Shown here: piece after piece, positions 56,389 to 64,000 of the stretch
How positions within the stretch are numbered: the first letter of the stretch is position 1
How the letters are laid out: each line of letters starts with the position of its first letter
Origin: Portulaca oleracea
Lineage: Eukaryota; Streptophyta; Magnoliopsida; Caryophyllales; Portulacaceae
Length of the DNA: 64,000 nucleotides
Assembly: GCA_029582165.1 (NCBI GenBank)
Contig: CM055891.1
Location: forward strand, 27,816,832-27,880,831
Direction of reading: 5' to 3'
Made by a program: the position numbers and the translations under genes
Notes under the pieces: model-generated
Told to the model about the DNA's origin: nothing
The model's database searches: none
The model's input: the letters and a program-made list of their open reading frames with translations, nothing else

Positions 56389-56535
56389 CAGTGTTGATTA
56401 TATATTATGGCCCTGTTTGCTAAACAGTTGCCGGTCGTTGGCGGTTTGCTTTAGCTGTTTGATAAAGTTGTGTTTAAAGTAATTGTTGAAATTTCATTTA
56501 TACTTTTTATCACCTTTTTAAAATAGTATGTACCA

Positions 56536-57034
56536 GTCATGATAGTTTGAAACCCTAGCCTCCTCCTCTATTTTTCTCTCTAGAAAACCCTAGCCTCCAC
56601 TTCCTTTGGGGGTTGCCATCGATTCTTTTTGTCAATGGTAAGCTCCAATTTGATTGATTTCTACCCCAATTGTTTGTTTAGTTTTACATTTATGCAAAGA
56701 ATATTAGTCTCTTCTTTTGTAAGAGTTTTTTGTACCCTTATTTAGGGTTTTTATTATCTTTTCTGGAGTTTTTGTTCAGTTGATGTGGTCTAATGCGTCG
56801 GATAAAGATCGACTTTCAAATCGTTATAGCACGGGTTGTGAGGTTCTCCATCGATAGTGAAGATGCAGAGTCATCGAAGAAATTGAAGACGAACGTCAGT
56901 AAGATTAGTATTAGTTATTTGAAAGTTGAATTTCATATCTATGTTTAGTTCTACAATTGTTCAATTATTTTCATTGTAAGTACTGTATGATTTGCTATCA
57001 ATGAAATCGTTATGTTTTGTTTCAAAAAAAAAAA
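56536..57034 (+). mobile_element. Retroposed transcript with poly(A) tail
   Basis: About 500 bp ending in 13 A residues (57024-57036) and flanked by a 14-bp duplication aatagtatgtacca (56522-56535 and 57035-57048). It starts with leader-like aaaccctagcctcc. It includes an ATG followed at once by gtaagct (56635-56643) and a ttgttcag acceptor-like site at 56779, so it may derive from an unspliced RNA. The parent transcript is not recognised. Mobilisation by LINE machinery is inferred from tail and duplication. Confidence 0.7.
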
Positions 57035-57117
57035 AATAGTATGTACCAATTACTTTTATAATGACATGTGTGTAATTTTGGTAAATTTTGGGTTAAATGG
57101 TAATTTCTACAAACAAC

Positions 57118-57580
57118 CTATGTTGTCAGAATCAGACCGATCACCGAACTGGTTGATCCAGTGGGTCAATGGTTCAACTGGTCGGACCGATTTTGCCTAA
57201 TTAGACCGGTTGACTCCGGTCACGGTTGTACCGGTCATGAGTTAAATTTTTTTCATATACATAAAGCATAATTAAGCTACCAAAATAATTCAACCGACAT
57301 GAACATGACATGTCCGGTCAAAACCTGATTGAACTGGTCAAAAAGTTGGATTGGACTTGTCAACAACCGATTTGAACCGGTCACAAACAGGACTAAAATT
57401 AAATTACCAAAATCCCGATCTGATCGTGAATCGCCCGGTTCACCCGGTTCAACTGATTTTGGTGTTTTTTTCAAGGTTGAACCACTCATCCAAGTTAAAC
57501 CTGAAACTAGACCGGTCAACTTATTGGTTCACGATTGAACTGGTCAAACTGCCCGGTCCGGTCTGGTTTTCACAACATAG
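57118..57580. mobile_element. MITE with CTATGTTGTC ends, GACCGG-rich
   Basis: Termini ctatgttgtcagaatcagac and gtctggttttcacaacatag are inverted. The interior is dense in ggttcaactggtc and gaccggt words on both strands. Probably hAT; the 8-bp duplication is not clear. Confidence 0.65.
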
Positions 57581-57875
57581 CAAATAGCTAACCCAATAGG
57601 TTGCTCATGTTAACATATTGGATATCAACGTATTAGACCCAATCAACCAAATAAATATGTTATTTACCAAATACCTATTTAATTTATTTAACTTGATCAA
57701 ATCTTCTAATAAATTATTTTTCTCTAAAAGCCCTTCGATAGACTGTTTACCAAACTATCATCCACAAATAGTATTAGAAATTTAGAACAAGCCTTAAATA
57801 GGTTGGTAATAACTCTTTTAAATTGTACGAAATCCACGATGGACTATAGACTACAGAGGAGGAAGCTAATTCGTA

Positions 57876-58125
57876 CTCCCTTCGTTCTATATTAATTGTC
57901 ACAATTTTTATTTTTACGGTTTCCAATACCACTCTTTAATTGATAATTTCTTGTATAATATGTTATAAACAATTGCAATATTATACTTGTATGATAGGAT
58001 TTTTCGTTACGAATATAATGATGGTAATTTTATATAGCAATTTTGTATATATTAAGAAATTTATAATCAAAATTTTTGAAGTTTGACTGCACAATTTCTG
58101 ATGGCGACAATTAATATGGAACAAC
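57876..58125. mobile_element. Degenerate Stowaway-type MITE
   Basis: Starts after TA with ctcccttcgttctatattaa and ends near gacaattaatatggaacaa, which is the inverted match of the start (ttcgttctatattaattgtc). The terminal GGGAG of the right end is lost. Confidence 0.55.
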
Positions 58126-58399
58126 TTCCAAATGAAATTTTGGTCCACATTGTCACGGATTTGTCATTTCTCATGTAGTCATGATTAGCTAAATATGGAC
58201 AAAAGGGCATCGTCGCCAAATCACTAATTACATAAACCCCGCTTAAGACGCAAGCGATGTATACCATGAATTGCTACCAAATGTCTCGCTTAATTGGTTG
58301 GAAATTATTGAAATGACACCAAATAATTCAAATGTCTCACTTATATTATTGTTTTTGTAATCATAGCCGCCAAGTAACCAGCTAATGACAGTAACAAAA

Positions 58400-58530
58400 G
58401 GATTATTAGACTATAATATATATATATATATTATATTTTGAAGGTGTTAGATAATCATGCATTGTACGATTTTTTTTAAATTCTAATACATTGTAATATG
58501 GAGGTGGATGACACTTGTGCACTAAAAACG
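58400..58530. repeat. Relic of the MULE-MITE arm family
   Basis: Words of the type gaaggtgttagataatcatgcattgtac and attctaatacattgtaatatgg match the arms of the 559-bp MULE MITEs. No second arm or duplication was found. Confidence 0.4.
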
Positions 58531-58929
58531 AGTTTCATTGATAATGACTCATCAGAAATCATCCGTGTCAACTGTAGGAAAAATCATTTGGCAGTTTTTT
58601 TTTTTTAATTTTAACTAAATCTATGTCAATTAACTCTAAAACTCATGTGTTTGACATAAATGTGACTTTAAAAAATATAAAGGAATAGGAAATTACCTAA
58701 GTTAAACACATTTTAGGCTGTACTAATCCTTTCACTACTTAGAAAAGGGGTATCCACACATCTATAGATTGATCTCAACCATCTCTCTCTCTCTTAACTT
58801 CTATTTGATTGGTGCAACTATTAGTTTGTCATGACACATGTGATTCCCAATCCTATTCATCCTAGTGTAACTATAGATTCACGGATCCGTCGAATCATCC
58901 TCATTTTCACCATATTTAACCTTTGATAT

Positions 58930-59199
58930 TGTTAGAATATATAACCATCATTTGTCCTTCAGCTATAATCTTAAACTTTTGGTTAAGATAGTTCTCCATG
59001 GTATCAAAGGCAAGATCCATAAGTGGTCACAGGATTGAATCTTAGCAACTCCATGCATATTTGTGTAAGGTAAAGGGGAGCCTTTGCAGCATCCACGCTT
59101 CAAGCCCAAAGGGCATTTCCGTAAGGGGGCGTGTTAGAATATATAACCATCATTGGGTCTTCAATATTGGTTTAAGCTTTTGGTTGAGATGGTTCCCCA
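58930..59199 (+). mobile_element. Very short TRIM, about 270 bp
   Basis: Two copies of a 68-69-bp LTR (58930-58998 and 59132-59199) start tgttagaatatataaccatc and share aaacttttggttaagat/aagcttttggttgagat. Between them lie a primer site tggtatcaaagg (58999-59010) and a purine tract (gtaagggggcg). No target duplication found. Confidence 0.75.
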
Positions 59200-60105
59200 T
59201 GTTCTTGGTCGCCCAACACTTTGTGTCTTCTTGATCGACAAAATGTTTGTAAAAAATTATGGCCTTATGGGTCGACTCTTAGAATCAATCTTTTCATGTA
59301 GGAAGTGATACCTTATTGAGGTAAATGAATCTATCTATATTCGTGTCAGGTTAATTGCGTGGAGTCCAAATTATTATTTTGGTGAGATGAAATTTGGAAA
59401 GCCAAAATTGTTCTTGGTAGCAAGTTTCATATAATATTGAAGATTTTTCCAAGATTGTGTTCGTTAAGGAAATAAAGTAAAAAATAATATATTATTATCA
59501 AATTGTGATGGGGTAATCACATGAAGGTTGATTGATCACATGGGTATATAATATTACTTTGGATTAGTGTAAAACACAATGTTTTAGGAGGGTTAAAATT
59601 ATTATTAACCTTAAATTGTATTTTAGTCTTGACTATAAATGGAGCCTTTGGTTTAGACTTTAGGGGTATGCAATTGAGAGTGTTTCATCTAACCACAAGA
59701 GATTGATTTGTATTCCTAAGTGATCGGAGTTGTGTGAGGCTCAGTTATGAATGTTGAGTTCTTTAAGTTATAACTCTTGGAAGGTTGTGAGAGATTGTGG
59801 AGGTATGAGAATCTCTGAAACACTGTTAAAATCCTCTGATAGTGCATTGTTCGTGATTTTTTTTTCGATTTAGGTTTTTTCCGCATTAAACCTTTGTGTT
59901 GAATCTTTATTTATATTTCCACCCTATTTATTATTTATCTGCTAATAACGCCACCAAAACCCGCGTTAAACGAATATGTCACACCAAAGAGTTAGGTACG
60001 CGCAAAATGCTCACATACACTTGTTACATTTCCTCCAAGATGAAAAGTACAAGTCTCATTGTCAAAGAAAACATTTGGTTTTAGGGAGAGTGGAGTTATC
60101 TGGAT
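59200..60105. other. Intergenic DNA upstream of the second SDR gene
   Basis: No gene supported. 59630-59990 has an LTR-like flavour (actataaatggagcc, then tatttatctgctaataacgcc), but I could not place both ends, so a solo-LTR call is not made. Confidence 0.4.
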
Positions 60106-60114
60106 CTATAAATA
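60106..60114 (+). promoter_or_regulatory. TATA box of the second SDR gene
   Basis: ctataaata about 95-103 bp upstream of the ATG at 60209, a usual distance for a plant promoter with a short leader. Confidence 0.5.
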
Positions 60115-60208
60115 TGTACATATTACATAGAGATATACAAGGGGCTAAAATTAAGAGAATTAATCGAAATTTTTTCGAGTTGAGTTTGGGTGTGAAAGAG
60201 GAGTTATA

Positions 60209-62312
60209 ATGGCAAACCACAGTGGCTGCAACTTCGTTCATGGTCGATGGTCCCTCGTAGAGATGACTGCTCTTGTTACCGGTGGCACCAAAGGAATCGG
60301 GTATCGTTCTGTTATATATGTGCTTGTTTTGTATTATCTAATATTTCGAGACATTTTACTATGTTTCATTGTTGATTTTAATATGGAGAAAACAAATGAA
60401 AAGTTACCTTTTCGACTATATTCTATACTTGTAAGAATGTTCACATAACGGGACACAAACGAGAAGAGTTGTAGAAACTTAACATTCCCCCGTGGGAGTC
60501 GTGCTTTATGTTTGATGTTTATGTTTAGTTGTTGGATGTTTTTTGTTTGATTTTGTACTTGTTTACGCATGAACAAAGACACGCAATTGTGGAAGAACTA
60601 GCAGGGTTAGGAGCTAGGGTTCATATTTGTGCAAGAAAAGAAGCCGAAATCGAGGAATGTGTAAGCAATTGGGAAGGCAAGGGCTTTCAAGTCAGTGGCT
60701 CTGTATGTGATGTAACATCGAGGCCTCAAAGAGAGAAGCTCATGGAGTTAGTCTCTTCTAAGTTTGATGCCAAGTTGAATATATTGGTTAGCTTCCGATT
60801 TCAATCTACAACTCTATATGATTAAATCTTATTAATTATTTGAATTGTCGTGAAAATATGTGAAAAACTTGCACACATTGACCTGGTCACACAATTATGG
60901 ATGGTATTTTGAGTAGTAAGGATCTGTACGGCTGTTCTCCTTAACACTTATTTACTAACCTATAAAAAGATTCGACGATAAAAACCACACTTGCTTATAA
61001 ATGAGACGACAAAATCTCTCTAAAAATAAAATTTCGAAGAAGCTGTAGCACTTAACACATTCAAAACACTTTAGAGACTGAGGAGAAGGAAGAAGATAGG
61101 ATGGATAGCTAAACATTGCAGCCCCGCATTTATGGAGGAGAAAAAAGCCTTAAGAATTAATTCCTTCTAATAAAAGGGGTTAATTAATGATATTAGTTTT
61201 GAGCATAATCTATGGAGTCAAGCTAATATTTAGTCAAATCAAATCTATAATATTACATGTGTCATAATATAATGGAGTGAGATTCGGTAAATGAAAAATG
61301 TGCATACTTCATATCAACCAGGACTATGTTCAAGCCAACACCGGTCATATTGGGCAACATGGTCTGTGTTGATCCTTAGGACAAAAATTGTTATCTCAAT
61401 TTACTTATATGCATAGTCCGTACGTATCATGTATTATGACATGATCTGCCCCTACGAGCGTGTAGGAACTCATGTTAACCTCTCGGGTTCACAATGAGCT
61501 TATTTTTTGTTTTCCAATTTACTAATACCCTTTATACTCTTGAAATGAGTCCCATGATCGAATTATCATGGCATCTTGATCGATTAACGGATCAAGTTGC
61601 TCCTGTAAAGTTGGATAAAAACTTACCGAAAGTTACTATATAATTTAACAAAACTTTCCGAAACTTACCAAATATACCTACAAAAAAAAAATAACATTTA
61701 ACATCCAAACCGAAACTTATCGAAACTTATCAAAAATAACACTTACCATATTTACCTTTTACCAATGAATTTTACCAGCCAATAAATATAACATCTCAAT
61801 CCATTAGTGACGACCACACTTTATTTTCCTAGCCCTCTGCGAAGAGACTTGGGATGTAACTACAATTTTTCTCGATTGTTAATTGGATAAAAATCTAGAA
61901 TTGTCTAACAGTAACATACAACAAATGTTCATACACACTTTCAACCGATGCTAGAAGAACAACACTGCTAAAGCCTAAAGTTATGAAGATAAAGCAAAAA
62001 CTAATAGGGAAAAAAAACCCTAAGCTTTTTTACCTAACTTTACATTTATATTTGCCAATATATGTTTGAACTTGATGATCGATTCATTAATTTAGGTGAA
62101 CAATGCCGCGAAATTAGTGAAGAAACCAACGACGGAGGTGAGAGCGGAAGAATATTCAAGTATAATGGCAACTAACCTCGAATCATCCTTCCATTTTTGC
62201 CAACTAGCCCATCCTTTGCTTAAAGCTTCTGGCTTTGGTAGCATCGTCTTTTTGTCTTCTGTTACGAGTGTTGTTGCTGTGGATGCTGGTGCCGTTTATG
62301 GGACTACCAAAG
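60209..62312 (+). CDS. Tropinone-reductase-like SDR, 3' exons not in window
   Basis: Three exons are visible: 60209-60300, 60579-60786 and 62096-62312. Exons 2 and 3 have the same lengths (208 and 217 bp) and phases as in the SDR at 51367. The encoded 172 residues start [19 protein letters not shown], without a transit peptide, followed by [11 protein letters not shown], then [17 protein letters not shown] and [12 protein letters not shown]. The active site is complete: Ser155, Tyr168, Lys172 (VYGTTKG). Such proteins use NADPH to reduce small ketones; substrates vary and true tropinone activity cannot be assumed. A donor GT follows exon 3. Exons 4 and 5 (the NxLACEWA and IDGG regions) were not found up to 64000, so the gene either runs off the window or is truncated. 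Confidence 0.82.
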
Positions 62313-62398
62313 GTATACTACTTCCTGTATACGTATTTTTCTTAAAAATTTCAGTTCGATTAAGTTGTGGATTGCTTGTTCTTGTAACATAAATCATC

Positions 62399-63365
62399 GG
62401 GTTATTGACCATGGAGGATGGCCCAAAATGTAAATTGACCATGAAGGATATGAGGATCATAAAGTTCTAATTTATGAGAAAGAAGGGGACCCATCATTGC
62501 TGACGTGGACTGTTCGTTGTTTTTTTTTGGGGGGGGGGGAGGTTCAATAACTTTACCCCCTGTCTTTGATTTACGCAGATGATAACTACAAGGTAAATCA
62601 TGATTTACCTTTGAAGACATCAATGGATATCTACAAAGGTGAACCATGTTTCGCCTTATAAGGCATCCAAAAAAGACGTCCACTGCTCATACTTTCTCTC
62701 TCTTCGAACTCCCAACTCTCACCATCATACTCCCTCTCCCTCTCTCTCTCTCACTTTCCAAACCACCACCATTCCAATTCCCAACACCATTTGCCGAAGG
62801 GATCTCAAATGCAGGTATATGTGCGACAGCTACAATAGCAATAGTGACATTTAAAGTAGGCTGCAGCATGGGGCCTACTACCATCTCTAGGTTTAGGACA
62901 ACCATGTCGATACCTAGTTCTTTTAATTTGCAAATTTGTAGACAACTTCTTTCGACATGATCTTTGAAACTGCATACCACATATGCATTTGAGATCCCTT
63001 CGGCAAATGCTTTTGGGATGGTGATGGTTTAGAAAGTGAGAGAGATGGAGTACGAGGATGAGAGTCGGAGGTTCGAAGCGAGAGAAAGTATGAGCAGTGG
63101 ACGTCTTTTCTAGATGTCTTATAAGGCGAATCATGGTTTACCTTTGTAGATATCTATGGATGTCTCCAAAGATAAACCATGATTTACTTTATAGTTATCA
63201 TCTGCGTAAATCAAAGAGAGAGGGGATAGAGCTATTGAAACAAACAAAAAAAAAACTGACAATCCACATCAACAATGAATCAATGATAGATCCCTTCTTT
63301 TTCATAAATTAGGACCTCATGGTCCTCGCTCCTATGTCCTTCATGGACAATTTGGTCAATAACCC
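62399..63365. mobile_element. Fold-back MULE-type MITE, 967 bp, in intron 3 of the second SDR gene
   Basis: Starts gggttattgacca and ends tggtcaataaccc. Arms of about 350 bp pair over gatgataactacaaggtaaatcatg-type sequence, cttataaggc and gacgtccactgctcatac. Flanks taaatcatc and taaatcata give a 9-bp duplication with one mismatch. Open frames inside are palindrome artefacts. The centre (62800-63010) is itself partly palindromic (ccgaagggatctcaaatgca). Confidence 0.85.
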
Positions 63366-64000
63366 TAAATCATAAGGAACACTCGGATAACTACGACATA
63401 TATTATAGTTCTAAATTTTTGAAACTCGACTACATGTAAATTTATGTAATGGACAAAGATGAGCAAATGGTGGAAAAGCCCAGTACAACTCTGAAATTAT
63501 ATTTGTAAAAGGGTTAAAATAGGGGTTTTGATAGAGCAAAGTCCAATGGGCTGAATGTTCACAAGACACTCAAATCAAAAGTCTATTCCCAAACAAGCAC
63601 AAGGGAAGAACAAACAAAACAAGATGAGAAAACAACATTTTGGGTTGAAGTGGTTTTGATAAACATGTTGAACATTAACCTGTCATACACTAACTTCATT
63701 TGGCCTTACATATAACTAATCAAAATTTTATCATAATTGTTTTTTTTTTTAAAACTATGATAGTTGAAAATTCTTTAGTATTACTTTGACTAAGATAAAT
63801 CACATTTTTTAAAAGAATTTATGTGTTAATAAATATAATTAACTGTTAGAACAAGTTGCTTTGATCAAAATCAATTGATTTAAACTTTTAAGCTAAAACC
63901 AATGATTAATTATACTTTTGAACTATGATAATTTAAAACAAAAAACAATTATAATAAAATCTTCTTAAAAGTATTAAATTTTGTAAAAAGTTTATATCTC
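63366..64000. other. AT-rich end of window, probably intron 3 of the second SDR gene
   Basis: No coding signal, no exon 4 homology and no recognised repeat. Confidence 0.45.

Noticed and set aside
62639..63312. Open frames with similar proteins on opposite strands
   Set aside because: They mirror each other because they are arms of a fold-back MITE.

Overview
The window looks like euchromatic DNA of a eudicot plant. Genes are few, split by GT-AG introns and set in AT-rich DNA packed with nested transposons: Copia and Ty3/gypsy LTR elements, TRIMs, solo LTRs, two Helitrons, and MULE, hAT and Stowaway MITEs. Nothing seen fixes the species. No rRNA, tRNA or CRISPR was recognised. All homology calls come from reading motifs, not from searches.

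Layout. 1-1127: non-autonomous Copia-type LTR element with almost no interior. 1772-13157: an 11.4-kb Ty3/gypsy element of Tat/Ogre-like layout (1.2-kb LTRs) with no recognisable gag-pol. It carries a broken antisense plant-mobile-domain (PMD) gene, an array rich in GGCCCA and AGACGGGTTC motifs, and a 34-bp tandem array before the 3' LTR. Inverted arms at about 1405-1600 and 13800-13955 flank it. 13158-15230: AT-rich DNA with an old direct duplication.

15710-18444 and 21662-27256: two tandem four-exon paralogues (502 and 507 aa) of the DUF604/fringe-like (GT31-like) glycosyltransferase family, both intact. Copy A lacks most of the insertions seen in copy B. It therefore supplies empty sites for a TRIM in B's promoter, a solo LTR, a hAT and a Stowaway MITE in or near B, and a 15.6-kb Helitron just downstream of B.

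27613-43191: Helitron on the minus strand, with a degraded Rep/helicase gene. It holds a 3.8-kb solo LTR (27816-31638) and a captured HSP90 fragment that is itself interrupted by a plastid psaA-psaB junction fragment. This chimera is the most unusual object in the window. 43406-48958: a MULE-type MITE split by a young Copia element (43632-48620) whose polyprotein has two nonsense codons. 49391-51070: a small Helitron ending about 300 bp upstream of the next gene.

51367-54638: five-exon tropinone-reductase-like SDR gene with a likely plastid transit peptide; the catalytic Tyr is replaced by Gln. 60209-62312: a second SDR of the same family with an intact Ser-Tyr-Lys triad and no transit peptide; its last two exons are not in the window. 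Between them lie MITEs, a TRIM and a retroposed transcript with a poly(A) tail. The host genes are thus two tandem or near-tandem families (Golgi glycosyltransferase and SDR) that have been differentially invaded by transposons; nothing suggests the two families share a pathway.
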